Shown here in pieces: positions 36,926 through 49,130 of a DNA stretch of 60,000 nucleotides. The stretch lies in NCBI RefSeq assembly GCF_964355755.1, contig NC_092674.1:20550001-20610000 (forward strand), written 5' to 3'. The notes under the pieces were generated by a model. The model ran no database searches. It was given only the letters and a program-made list of their open reading frames with translations, and was not told the origin of the DNA. Every line of letters starts with the position of its first letter. Position 1 is the first letter of the stretch. Both the position numbers and the translations under genes were made by a program. This DNA is from Antedon mediterranea. Its lineage: Eukaryota > Echinodermata > Crinoidea > Comatulida > Antedonidae.

Positions 36926-37599
36926 TTCTGAATTTACCGCTCAGTCTTTTATACACAGATGATTTATGTTGGTACGTTGCTATAGCTGTTGTGCCGGATA
37001 CTAGCACACAATCATGCTACCATGTGACGCAATGAACGCGGTGTGCGGTAATTAGGTACACGAGCAACATTGTCAGACTGTAACATACACATTGGTTGGT
37101 AAGTCATGGTAATGGGTCTACTTTTAATCGTTATCTATTATCATAGATATTTTATGTATTGGCCAAAAAATAACCTAAAATAAATATTTCATACATTACT
37201 AAACAAAAAACATGCCATTTTCGCAATTTTTATTTCAATTTGAATAACAATTTCATATTTTTTTCTTTAAAACATTGTGACCTTTTGTTAATGTACAACT
37301 TTTACTTAACTGTTTTTTTCTCATGTGTGAGGTGTCCACATTTATTCTCATATGCATAAACTATACAGTCTAAATAAAATACTATCAGTGTCTAACTAAT
37401 ATCTCTTGTTATCCTCCTTTATATTCATTTTCTCCTATTTTATTTTTCTCCATTTTATCATTTATTATTTTTAATTCTTGCAAACGTTTGATAAAAGTTA
37501 TGTTTATTTCTACAGTATCATGTCACATTTGCATTATAATTTTTACATTTATGATATAAATAAGAACTTGAATATGTCTGTAAATATCGATGTATTATC

Positions 37600-38335
37600 T
37601 CTGATGTTGAAATAAACAATCTCAGTTATGCTGATGATATGGTGATACTTTTCCAGTCCTTATCTGGGTTGCAGGGGTTTGGTAATACACAATTTAAATA
37701 TGTATGCATGTTATTTCGTCCAAAACGACGCAAACTTAATGGCGGTCCTGTATGTAATAATCAACTTGAATTCGTTACCACAATGAAGTACCTTGGACAC
37801 ACTCTTAATAATGAACTAAAAGATGATGCTGACATAATGCGGCAATATCTCTAAGTATAAGAGCAAATTCTATTGCTAGAATGTTCTGATAAGTTTAAAT
37901 GCATGTTGTTTAGATCATTATTGCTTAAATATATTGTGAATCGTCATGGTCTAATTACAATAAGGCACATTAGGAAGCTACAAGTTTGTTACAATAACGC
38001 ATTGCGTATGATCGATACTTAATTTACCACGACATAATAGTGCATCAGCTATGATCGTTAGTAATGGTATATTATCTTTCAAAGAAAACATAAGAAAATC
38101 TATATTTATGGAAGAGTCAACCACTCTTATAATATCCTGGTTATGTGCATTATGAGAAATGTCTTTTACGGCTCAGCAATGAATGCATACTGAGTATTTT
38201 TACACTGAGAGATTAAAATAAATTATTAAAATAAAAATGTACACAATATTTGCAGTTTGTAGTACATGGGCTTTTGTATTATTAGTGTAATTTTGTATAT
38301 ACGAAATATAGAATAAATGAAATGAATGAATATCC
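37600..38335 (+). mobile_element. LINE reverse-transcriptase C-terminal remnant
   Basis: Reads SYADDMVIL (catalytic YADD at about 37,626), MLFRPKRRKLNGG, FVTTMKYLGHTLNNELKDD and, after a stop near 37,852, FRSLLLKYIVN and later pieces. Ends in an AATGAAATGAATGAAT tail. 5'-truncated, several stops. Its counterpart in A is at about 12,545-12,800. Confidence 0.7.
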
Positions 38336-39041
38336 ACCGTTTTTTTTATTACAGTATTTGCATGCACATTTTCTCTATACCTTATACAGAATAGAATTTT
38401 CTTTATGTCAATTAGCTTTTCTATAGCATATTACATATAATAAATATATATTTTCCATTTTTTCCATATATTTCTATGTTGTTAATACGGTTTATGCCCT
38501 ATACATGATATACTGCCAGCTTGAAACCCTTCTCTACATGCCAACCAAAATGTGGGCCTACACCAATTATGATAATATGCTAAGCACACATCTTTCATTT
38601 TTTCATTCATTTTTTTATTTTTCCAAATAAGATATGACAAGACAAGACAACAACAAAATATTTTTAAAAACTAGTTAATTTTTTGTTTATGTGTGGAAAC
38701 TCAAATAAGCCAAAAAAGGCTTTAAGGCTGAGTATTCCAATATTCTATCAGCAATATGAAAATGATAACTTTCGTAAACACTATAACTATGCATTTGATA
38801 TGGGTGTAATGGTACAAATGATCTTTAAATTTAATTCGGTCGCTTAAAGGTAAAATTAATAAATAAGAAAAACAAATCTGTTTTGGCACAGAAGAAGGAG
38901 TAGCTTTGCGTCAGAAAGCTAGAAAATTGGTACTTTATGCTAATACATATTTTGGGGAATAAGCTCAGTGTGCCAGATGTTTGGACGCCAGGGTTCGAAG
39001 TGAATTCGCAGGTTTTTTTTATGTAGGCCCTATACTTAGCA

Positions 39042-40466
39042 TCTATATATAAATTATGGTTAATTCTGACAAAGGCGAGCACAATGGAACAAGGCCAACA
39101 GCCATAAGTCGCGTGCTCTCAGAAAAAAAAAACTTTCAAAAAGTAATGTACTTTAAAACTTTTCTGTACATCAAAACAGTTCAAAAAGTACAGAAAAGCG
39201 ATAAACGCATAGTGATACCGGACTGACAGACAGGCCGACAGACCGACCGACATAGTGAACTATAGAGTCGCATCCACCCACGCGACTAATTGTCTGTACA
39301 TCAAAACAGTTCAAAAAGTACAGAAAAGCGATAAAACGCATAGTGATACCGGATCGACAGACAGACCGACAGACCTACCGACATAGTGAACTATAGACAA
39401 ATCTCTGCCTTACATACCTACCTGATCTATCTCAGATGTACCGCGAAATGTAAATTTGATAAAATTAGTTTTCACTATTACTATATTGTTCCATATTTTT
39501 ATCTTAGGAAGATATTATAAAGGGTTTTATAAAAAAAATTCTGATTTTATCGGTATATTTTTAATTCAATTTAAATTTTACGTGGTCAAAGTAATTAACG
39601 GGTTCACGATGAGTTCACGATTTTGCAACTTCCTGGTTTCAACTAAGTTGGCTGTTAGTGGATGTAATTTCAGTTGGGTTTTTTTTCGGATCGGACCACG
39701 CGTGTGAAGGTGCAGTAAGTTTTTTAAAAAATAAAAATTATACTGCACATTAATAAAGATCAAATTAAATATACGCCAAACGCATCGGATGTGGGAAATA
39801 GTATTATAAAATTACATAGGGAGATCTGTTTAAAATCGAGTGAAATCCCGATGGCCGAGTTTTATTGAGTAAGCTGGCAGGAATAACTGTGGGTTATATG
39901 TGTCCTGTTAAAACCGGGGGGATACGTCTGCCCATGTTGAAAGCCGTCTAAAACTTCTTGGGCCAAAACGGCCCATTCTATCGCGGAAGTTAGTTTCAAA
40001 AGATGATTAAATTAAATAATGTATTAGTATTGGGATGGTATTTATTTGAATAAACGCCCAACACCTCCCTAATAAACATCACTTTAAATAATAATCGCAC
40101 TGTAAATCTACAATTTGCCAAGCAATTGTTATTCTTTTTTACCACTTGTCATATCTATTAGAGGATTTTATTTGGTTATAAATGCTACCATATTATTAAA
40201 ACTAAAAAATTAAACATACCCATCGAATAAGCACCTCCCTCAAATGAACTCCACCTCCGCCCTATAAGGGCCCTATTAAACAATAAACACTATACTTTAA
40301 AATGTTATTAATATTCTAAGATACTAAACAGAGTAGGTTTAGTTTTACGAATGTCGCGGCATTTTCAATAATGGTAACCGACAGAAAACCTACAGGAAGA
40401 ACGTCCTTCTAAAACCTTCTTACCCGAGTCATTATCATCCCGAGAACCATCGTCTACACTTTCTAG
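39042..40466 (+). mobile_element. Helitron, plus strand, with empty site in block A
   Basis: Starts TCTATATATAAATTATGG after A39041 and ends CTAG (40463-40466) before T. Block A at about 13,085-13,095 has the uninterrupted TTAGCATTAATTAC, giving the empty A|T site. Inverted homologue at 35,601-36,925. This copy lacks the long 3' hairpin of the other and carries an inserted GACCGACA element. No replicase ORF. Confidence 0.85.
39088..39398. mobile_element. GACCGACA element, one and a partial second copy
   Basis: Begins AAGGCCAACAGCCATAAGTC and contains a GACAGACCGACC microsatellite. The first copy ends in an AGTCGC...CGCGACT stem (to about 39,290). A second partial copy repeats ACATCAAAACAGTTC...GAACTATAG to 39,398. 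The minus-strand Helitron lacks it at the same place, so it is an insertion. A third copy is at 58,559. Confidence 0.65.
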
Positions 40467-40897
40467 TTAATTACAATTACTTCAGATCAGGGCTGATAAT
40501 TGTAATAATGTGGTGATGATGATGATATGATGATGATGATTCATATCTACAACTCTCTGTCCTCTATAAATTAAAAAAAAGGGAAGTCATAATTCATTCT
40601 GGGAAACTATTATAGATTTAAAATGGACATATTAATGTTTATATAATAGCTTTTAATACTATTATACACACAAACACAACACAATAAATTCACCAATCCC
40701 AGGCGACAATTTTGATTACAACTTGCTCGTAATGATCTTATAGGCAGTGTACGTCCTTGCGTTGCGTCCTATCAAAAATCGACACGATATTTAGTCATCT
40801 TGTAACGAACCAAAACAATTGCACAAGGTGTTGCAATATCATTTGATATTGCGCTGCCGTGACCATTCGTCGTCGTTTTAAAGAATATATTAAAAAA

Positions 40898-41944
40898 ATG
40901 TTTAATTTTATCTGTTTAGTTTTCTTAAAGCTCACAATTAGCATTATTAAAGGAGAAAATATTGGTAAGAAACCAGCTTTTTTTAACAAATAATTATATT
41001 TATTACCTAAAAGTGTTAATTTAAACCTTCTACTAATTAAAAAACATATATATGTTTTGTTTTTTGTTTGTTTATATGTGGAACATTTATTTGAATAAAG
41101 ATATAAAGAACAGAACAACACAAATCAATTATTGATGTTATATATAATGTTTTTACTCCTAGTTTCATTGAAAATAATTTTAATTTTCACGGTTTTTTTT
41201 ACAGAATGCTCACATTCCCAATACAACTTATCCAGGTACAGTGTAAATCATTTAACTGACTTGTCAACACAAACATGGCTGGATCTTAAAGATTTCTGCA
41301 AGGCATCTGGTGGCTACCTTGTGTGTATCAATACACCTGATGAGTTTGAATTTGTACTAAATATTCTTAATAAACCAAAATGTAGCAGCAACACAAGGTA
41401 CGGTATTGGATTTTTGCGTCAACCTGGTCTGATCCGTGACGTTGACTCCAGCTGGAAATGTGAGGGAGATCGTACCACTCTGAACACCCAGGTGACACCA
41501 TGGAAATCTGGTCATCCGAAGAAACCTAATTATAAGTATGCTGCGACGACACTAATGTCGGAATTAGCCTATCTGAAAGATGTAGATCCCCATGTTCGAT
41601 TTACCCGCAATAACGATGGATACATCTGTGAATATGGTATGTTGATTTTTCTTGATATACTTCATTAAATTATCCCTTAATAAAGATTTTTGCAGATAAT
41701 AACTTTACTTGAGTGTTAAATTCGACTTATACTGATATTATTTAAAACAACATAATGGTTTTATTCAATCGTGAAGTCGACAATTTGTATGTTGCATTGT
41801 GTGGTCGAGTTAGCTTCATCACATCTCATAAAGAGTTGAAATTAATGCTATCCCTTTGCAGTACGATTCATTATTGTCATTTACATTGGTATATCTATTT
41901 TTGTAAGATCCAGTAATTTTTCAAGCTTTGAAGTTACCTGTTAG
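40898..41944 (+). CDS. C-type-lectin-like protein, copy B, three exons
   Basis: The exons are 40898-40964, 41205-41636 and 41862-41944: the same lengths and phases as copy A (193 residues). The signal peptide differs from A by no more than silent or single changes. In the lectin domain a few residues differ (for example WLDLKDFC for WMDLKDIC, KPNYKYA for KPNYEYA, VRFTRNN for IRFTRYN), all outside the cysteines. Splice sites are intact, and the hydrophobic third exon and stop are kept. Both copies staying open while the neighbouring LAMP-like gene broke in both suggests selection on the lectin, or simply a young duplication. Confidence 0.75.
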
Positions 41945-42724
41945 TGTTGGGAAGACTAATTCTCCTATACGATGTGCTCTGCAGTGCTTCAGAAAGAACA
42001 ATTGTAAGGGATTTTACGCAGAAGTAGTAGGTTGTCAGCTCATTTATGAACTGAACAGTGAAATTACTGGTTTTAAGAAGACTACTTATCGCCTTTAAAT
42101 ATACTGACATTTTTGCCCAGTTTCTTTTGGATATTTGGTAGTGTCTTATTTGTATTACATGTGTTGCCTGTATCACGTAAGGTTGGTTAATGCTTAGTAT
42201 GATGATGATACTTGGAGATAAGTTTAAAACACATTTGATGTTGTATTCCCAATTAATATAATTCTTATGATACTGGGGAAATCTACAGTACCGAGAATTG
42301 GGTTAAATTACAGAATATGCTTCTTTATTGTGATTCTTATTGGATGATTCGTGTCACAGAATACTGTGCTGTAGTTTGCAGAGTATGGGCAAACCAAGTT
42401 ATACAGTTATCGATGTTGATGTTTCTTCTTTCTTTTCTCCAATACCGTCACAAATGTGATCTTCTTTTCAGGTCAACCTTTTTAGGAATACGTTTTTTCA
42501 ATCCTCAGTATTATTTCATAGAATCTGTACATTTTGGAATAGTCTTTTCTCATATTTAAAGACCTTGATCTTCTTCGTCAACACTACTTTCCTAAATTCT
42601 CCTTTCACCTCTCTTTTTAATTTTCATTGTAATTATTATGTTATTACTATTAGATGTTTATCTACATTGATATTTCTTTAAATTTAAATTTAAAATTCAA
42701 ATCAATTTTAGTCGTGCTTAACTA

Positions 42725-42985
42725 ATTATTTGTTTCTTTCTTTCTTTATTTCAATTTACAATAAAAACATAAACAAATAATCATTACAAAACAAAAGAAT
42801 GGAAAGAGGAATCGCTGAAGCACAGCTTATAAGTAGAAACCCTCTGTTACAAATCATTATATAAATAGAAATATGAAAAAAAGGCACATGACATTGTTAT
42901 TTATTTATACTGGATAACCTCTGCAGTCAAAGACTGGTCTCCCAGAGGGTTCAGTTATGATCAGTGGCTGTGCTATAATACAACA
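42725..42985 (-). mobile_element. LINE 3'-end fragment (minus), block B copy
   Basis: Counterpart of 15,396-15,665, with small deletions (the repeated ATATAATAATATATAAATAG segment is shorter). Confidence 0.45.
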
Positions 42986-43565
42986 CACATTTACACGTTT
43001 ATTATATATTTTGAATATAACATTATTTAGTACATTAATATCAATCGAAAACAATTAAAATAGTATTCACTCACTGAACTTGCTATAATCAGAACTATAC
43101 TACAACATTTTTCAAACCATTTGTATTAATTAAATGTAAACAAAATGTATATATTTTATGTTGAGTAAATGAGACCTTTCCTCATTGTAAAATAAAAAAC
43201 AATTTGACGTTTTTGATCAAGCGATTTATTAACTTTGATAATGTAGGCCTATACTAATGAAATACAGAATTCTCATGCGGAGAGTGTTTTTGTTTGTTTC
43301 TTCAACGTACTGATCATGTTTACCACAAATATGACAGTATATATGATATAATGAAGGTTTTTTTAGACAATTACTGTAATTAATTGTCTTATCCGTAAAA
43401 AAATGCGACTAGTTTAGTTACTCGTAAAGTTTTGCAAAATTTGCCGCACCAGTGACTCCCCACATTTTGGGTGTCGTGATATTCTATTTGACTGAATGCA
43501 TTTAATTATAGTGTTCATTTTTTAAAGACAACATGACAACCGTGATCAGCTTTCATTTAATTACA

Positions 43566-43815
43566 GGTGTCGACTTCGCTCCTCTAATAATGATCCCACC
43601 CGACTTTTCGTTAAACGATCTAATCGGAAAGCTGGTGAAGAAAATGCGTTTTCTGTCGCCGCTCCGCTGACCTGTTCATTTGATAGGAGCGAATTCGGCA
43701 CCTCTCTTTAAACGTCAACTTAAAACTTTTCTTTTTAATTAATTACTTAGTATTGTTAGGCGCTCTGTTCTTTGTAGGGCGCCATATAAAAACCTGCATA
43801 GAATAGAATAGAATG
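43566..43815 (+). mobile_element. CR1-like LINE 3' fragment, block B copy
   Basis: Counterpart of 16,196-16,455, with an 18-base deletion in the former coding part and the same AATAGAATAGAATG tail. Confidence 0.7.
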
Positions 43816-44212
43816 TTATATTATTTTATATATAAATATGATGTCACTTTATAATTCATTGGAAAAAAGAATGACATGCTATTATATTTTTAATAAATGT
43901 TATCACTTGTTTTTCTGTTGCTATTGAAATTAAATAAAACAAATGGGCGTGACAAACGGATGCACAATAAATGGTAAAACGGGCAGAAGGAACGAATGCA
44001 GTTGCATGGATCGGTCAGGTCAGGTCAGGTCAGGTCATTTTAATAATATTAAACAAAACGCAAAAATGTATTGATGTATTCTTATATTTAAAATAAATTA
44101 TTTTTAAATGCGAGTATCAACAATATTAATCGATAATTAACATAATATAACATAACGAATATAAATGCATTCCAATGTTGGCATACTTCTTGGTGATTCG
44201 CCAAATATATTG

Positions 44213-45857
44213 TTATATCGTGCTGGAAACCTGATAATTAAATGGATTATTCTTCTTTCGGTTGAGACGAATGGTAAAAATAATACCCATGATAATTGGT
44301 GTAATAGTTACCACAGCCACAACAATGATGGTGTTTATTCCTATTTGGTCAAAACCGCTAGGCCCACTTTCGCATACTTGCACTGTAAATTCATAATAAA
44401 AACACACAATTACGGTATATTCAAATAACAACATTTACAGAACTCTATATTAGTCTGGTATCAACATTACCGTATTACACAAAAGATGTAAATGCCAGAC
44501 TATTTAACTTTGATAATGGAATTCATATATACAGTAGTATTTTACTTCCAAGTATTATTAGTAATTTCAATTTGATTATCTAAATAATAACGATGCGTAT
44601 TTACTTACCTTTACCGTAATCTAGATCAGATATATATTGAACATAGGGTTGAAGTTTAACATTTTTAAGAGTAAGAATCTTGTCAGAAACTTGAAACGTT
44701 AAACTGTAGCCTAATAATAGCCAACGTCTATATTTGGGAAGTCACTGCTTGTTAAAACAGAGGTCGAATCTACAATTTTGATCAAAATATCAGAAATTCA
44801 TATAATATATATTAAATGTATATAGGCGTACACTATACATAGATAATAAACTTGCCCCTTTAAGGTAAGATATACAAACCATTTAAAATAATCAATAGTA
44901 TAGGTCCTAGCCCCTACTTAATAATAATGGTCACATTATTATCTTAGTAGGCATCAATAAGATAGAAGCTTCAACCGCAGCGTGTCAATGCACTTTAGGT
45001 CCTACTTATACTAAATTAAGTGGAACAATATGCAAAGGTAAAATTAATGTGGTAATTTTTCTTTGTTTATTGCCCACGTCATATCATAGCGTCCTCTATA
45101 ATAGGCTTACTTTTTTCAATATTTTGTAAACATGTATTTTCCCCCTGAAAAAATAATTCTAAACAGAATTTGTGTTGAAAGTGCCATTTTAATGTAAACA
45201 TGTTATCTACTTTGATTAAAAATTGGATCGAAAAAAAAATATTTATCGAAAAAAAACTGTAATTTAAAGCAAAAAATTGTCAAATTGGCTGCCAGCCAAT
45301 TGGTTTTTGGTTAAATTTAACCATTTATTTTGTCATTTTATAAGTGAAAACATTGTTTTTTCTACGGAAGTGATAAACCTTATTAAAACGACAAAATAAC
45401 ATATTCAAAGTCTGATTTAATTAATCTTCGTTTTACATGTTTTTGGGAGACAATACATCTTTAATATTTCCTGATCTCCAAATTTCCGTTAAATAATATT
45501 TTGTACCCATGCATTACGAATACAATTATATTTATTTTCTTTGGACAAAAATATGACACGAATTTAGCAAAGTTTAATGCGTGCTGACACTGTAATACTT
45601 TCGGCTCTGAATTCGACTGAGCTCCATTATTTTTAAAACAAAATTAGAAGACTTGCCTTCTGTAGGATCCTGACTGAAATCGTCTGAGTCTGCAATCGTT
45701 ATGCTGTCTAATTTGTACTATGTAACCCATACATTGTGTAATCTAGTCGGATACCCCACGTCTTTAAATCCTTAAATGTCAATGTGAAAGATGCATACGT
45801 CCCTCGACACTTGGAGTAGGTGGTGTCAGATTCGGGTGGTACTTTGATTATATCTGT
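44213..45857 (-). pseudogene. Second LAMP-like gene, copy B, 5' exons missing
   Basis: Exon 3 is 45857-45657, exon 4 is 44710-44609 and exon 5 is 44382-44213. Exon 4 is open here (LTLKNVKLQPYVQ, where copy A has a stop) and fits the LAMP-family block before the last cysteine. Exon 5 encodes QVCESGPSG, the membrane helix and tail. Exon 3 has 2 extra bases near 45,710-45,730 (201 nt against 199), shifting the frame. Exons 1 and 2, with the signal peptide, are absent because block B ends at 46,440. The GC donor of intron 3 is conserved. This copy cannot make the full protein. Confidence 0.65.
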
Positions 45858-46440
45858 CTGTAAAGGTATTTTTCAATAAATTGTTGCTAACATGAATAAA
45901 TCGGAAAGTGGTAAGTAGAAAAGTAACGTATCGTATAAAATAATAAATATAAAGTTGCAAAAACCATATGAGAGTAGATTCTTAGTCCTGAATATTCGAC
46001 AGTTAGTACACTGTAAATAGTGTTCAGATCTTAAACATGTATTTTGTACCCACATTTTCCACACATTTAGCTTTTTAAACAAACACGTAGTTACATTAGC
46101 GTATTTAACCTAAACGTGTTTATAGCTACATGTTATTTTCCAACACTCATTTTAGCAGTCAACATGTTTAGTAGGTACGTGTTTAGCGTTGCGTGCATAC
46201 GATTTTACAGTAGCGGAGAAAAAGCTCCACACATGAGCTCCACACATGGAAAACCTAACCGTGTCTTTATATTGCTCCACATGTTTAACAATCAACACGT
46301 CACTGATGTGTTAAGTTGGCCTACATGTTTCAAATGTATTTAGAACCCAAAAATGTTTCATATCTAAACATGTTCAAGGCTAATTGTGTGGAAAAGTGGG
46401 TACAAATACTATATTTACAGTGTACAGCTTTTATATAGCA

Positions 46441-46912
46441 TCTATATATAAATTTACGTAAGGGCAAAATTCGGTAAATCGTGCCTTACTTCTAGAATTT
46501 TTACTCGATGGTATATAAAGTTGGTTCGTACTTTCGGTACTGATTTTAACCACCTGATATAACCCTGTTTACTAATTAAATTAAGTTAGATAATTAGTTA
46601 TTGACGATTAAAACAAATTTAGGTTCAACGATTTGCCCCAAATAGGGGTGTTTTCCGATCGTGGTATACACTGTCTAATGGATGTCCATCTTGAAAAATA
46701 CCCGCCACAAAAATGCGAGGAGGCTTCGAAATTTCCTATCTCCTCCTACGATAATTGTTTTTAATAGCTGAAAACCGGTTTAACAGCTAGAGTACAGCAT
46801 CATAATGTTGAAGACAGGCCGATTTTCTTTAAAAAATACTATTTTGATAGATTTAATATACGATTATACAAATGTATTGATTTGCGATGAATGGAACATC
46901 CCAATCTCTCAG
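46441..46912 (+). mobile_element. Helitron-like 5' end and first long repeat
   Basis: TCTATATATAAATT starts at 46441 after an A, the same first 14 bases as the two Helitrons in the window. From about 46,480 the sequence is a unit repeated at 47,885-48,322. The 3' terminus was not found. Confidence 0.5.
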
Positions 46913-47884
46913 TCTGCCAGAGTTTGGTTTAACACAAGTAGGTAAATTTATGAGCCCTTGGTTTAACACATACTGTAGATAAATATATGGGCCCTTTGAG
47001 AATAAACTCATAACAGAAATTCGATCCATTTTTTTTTTCAATCTGTGCTGCAGAGGTTGGATATAGATTTTTTTAACGGATAATGAGCTAGCGTTTTCAG
47101 TCGCCGTATATTATGTACAAATCTGTATTATTGCAGTTAAACCACCCACATCATCACCCTTCCCTCACTGGCATGAGTAGCGTTGTAAAGCCAGTAGAGG
47201 ATAGGCCTACGTGCATCACATGCCCTAAACGTAGAACAACTTTGGTGGGTAGAGTAGGAACCAACTTAAGTTACAAACAATTGAAAACCATTAGGCCTAC
47301 TAATTAAGTTGAGTTCGATAATTTAATATTTATTGACGATTAAATCGAATTTATAATTTGCCCCGAATAGAGGTGGTTTTCACAAATTGTTTTACATTAT
47401 ATAAACATATACACGTCGTAGTGATGTATCGTTACATGTACTGTACTATTTCAATCGACTAGGACGGTGATAGTTTCAACAAAGTATTACATCGCAATGT
47501 TTTACCGTGTTTAGTGGTATATTATTTGTAAAACATGAAAACATTTAATATTTCGTTACTAAATGGATAAAGAATATATTTAAAAATTGTTCCTCTTTGC
47601 ACCATTCCTCTTCCTCATCCCTCAACCCTAATGTTACATACAAAACACAAATTAAGTTTGTTTAAATTTGACTTATATACAATTGGTCTCATTTTGTGAA
47701 AAGTTTCTCTTTCGGAAGTAATTCCCATGGTGCTAATTTTAGTTGAGTACATAAATAACAGTGTCTATTTATTCGTTCCTGTAAACGACATGTATTATTA
47801 TCCTGCGGTACGTACATTTTAAATAGCCTGTTTTTTAACGCTGAAATTATTATGTATTCGAGAACCATCTGTGGGCACGACCTA
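46913..47884. other. No gene recognised
   Basis: Between the two long repeats. A short piece (about 47,300-47,375) is a diverged partial third copy of the repeat (ATTGACGATTAAA...TTTGCCCC). Small frames here have no support. Confidence 0.5.
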
Positions 47885-48322
47885 GATGGTACGCGAGCCT
47901 TACTTTTATAATTTTTACTCGATGGTATGTAAAGTTGGTTCGTACCTTCAGTACTGATTTTAACCACCTGATGTAACCCTGTTTACTAATTAAATTAAGT
48001 TAGATAATTAGTTATTGACGATTAAAACGAATTTAGGTTCAACGATTTGCCCCAGATAGGGGTGTTTTCCGATCGTGGTATAAACTGTCAAATGGATGTC
48101 CATCTTGAAAAATACCCGCCACAAAAATGCGAGGAGGCTTCGCATTTTCCTATCTCCTCCTACGATAATTGTTTTTAATAGCTGAAAACCGGTTGAACAG
48201 CTCGAGTACAGTATCATAATGTTGAAGATAGGCCGATTTTCTTAAAAAATACTATTTTGATAGATTTAATATACGTTTATACAAATGTATTGATTTGCGA
48301 TGAATGGAACATTCCAATCTCT
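47885..48322. repeat. Second copy of a 430-bp direct repeat
   Basis: Matches 46,480-46,912 closely (ACTCGATGGTAT, ACCACCTGAT, GCGAGGAGGCTTCG). Matches stop at both ends in different sequence. Probably two relatives of one Helitron-like or other noncoding element. Confidence 0.75.
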
Positions 48323-48379
48323 GTGTCGTTCCACAAGTGTCTATTCCCTCAGGCGTCGTAAAGGAAAGTACTGTATACT

Positions 48380-49130
48380 CATATTGATATTAGGACAAAC
48401 TGAAGAATGTTGAAAAAAAGGAGAAATCTGGTGGAAACGATGAAATAACTGCCAAATTGCTAAAGGCAGACATAGATACAATAGTCGACTGGCTTGCTGA
48501 TATATATTGGGAGCAGGAGGAGGTACCGATGACATGGAAACAGGGGCTTAAAGGTGATCTTACAGTGTGGTAATTGGAGAGGAATCACGTTAAAATCTGT
48601 CCCAAGCAAAGTATTTGGAAGAGTGCTTAACATGATAAAGGATGGAGTGAATAGCAAGTTGAGGAATGGATTTTGAGGTAGTAGAAGAAGTACAGTTGAG
48701 CAGATATTTTTGTTAAGAAATATCATTGAGCAAGTTATGGAATGGCAGTCAACCTAAACGTCTGTGGACTTTGCAAGAGCATTCGACTCTATACATAGAC
48801 GATAAAGCAAGGAGTTGTCATGTCTGGTTTTTTCTTTCTGATTGTGGTGAACTGGATCATGAAACATGCAACAAAGGGTAATAACACTGGGATACGCTAT
48901 AAATTCACAGCTAAATTAAAGGATCTGAAATTTGCTGATGACATTGTGCTTCTGTCATCTATCATAGAGCGCATGCAAGCTAAAGTAAAAAAACTACACG
49001 AATATGCAGCAATGACTGCAAATGTATGCAACGAAAAAGTTCTTAGAATAAAGAGAGATCAAACTACAGGTTATCAGTAGCTGGGCATACACTAAACTAA
49101 ATGAAGTGGAGAAATACACATATATACACA
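48380..49130 (+). mobile_element. RTE-like LINE, N-terminal part of reverse transcriptase
   Basis: Reads GGNDEITAKLLKADIDTIVDW, then WEQEEVPMTWKQGLK, then after frameshifts MSGFFFLIVVNWIMK, LKFADDIVLLSS (catalytic ADD near 48,935) and VKKLHEY. Stops and deletions are frequent. The element continues at about 51,590 after the insertion of the next element. Confidence 0.7.

Larger units (their letters stand above)
37215..46440. repeat. Segmental duplication, block B
   Basis: Direct copy of block A. It contains a Helitron and a LINE tail absent from A, and lacks the foldback element and most of the gag piece. A 52-bp segment at about 43,174-43,225 is unique to B. Homology with A stops at 46440, exactly at the TC of a Helitron-like end, where A continues from 21741. 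Confidence 0.85.
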
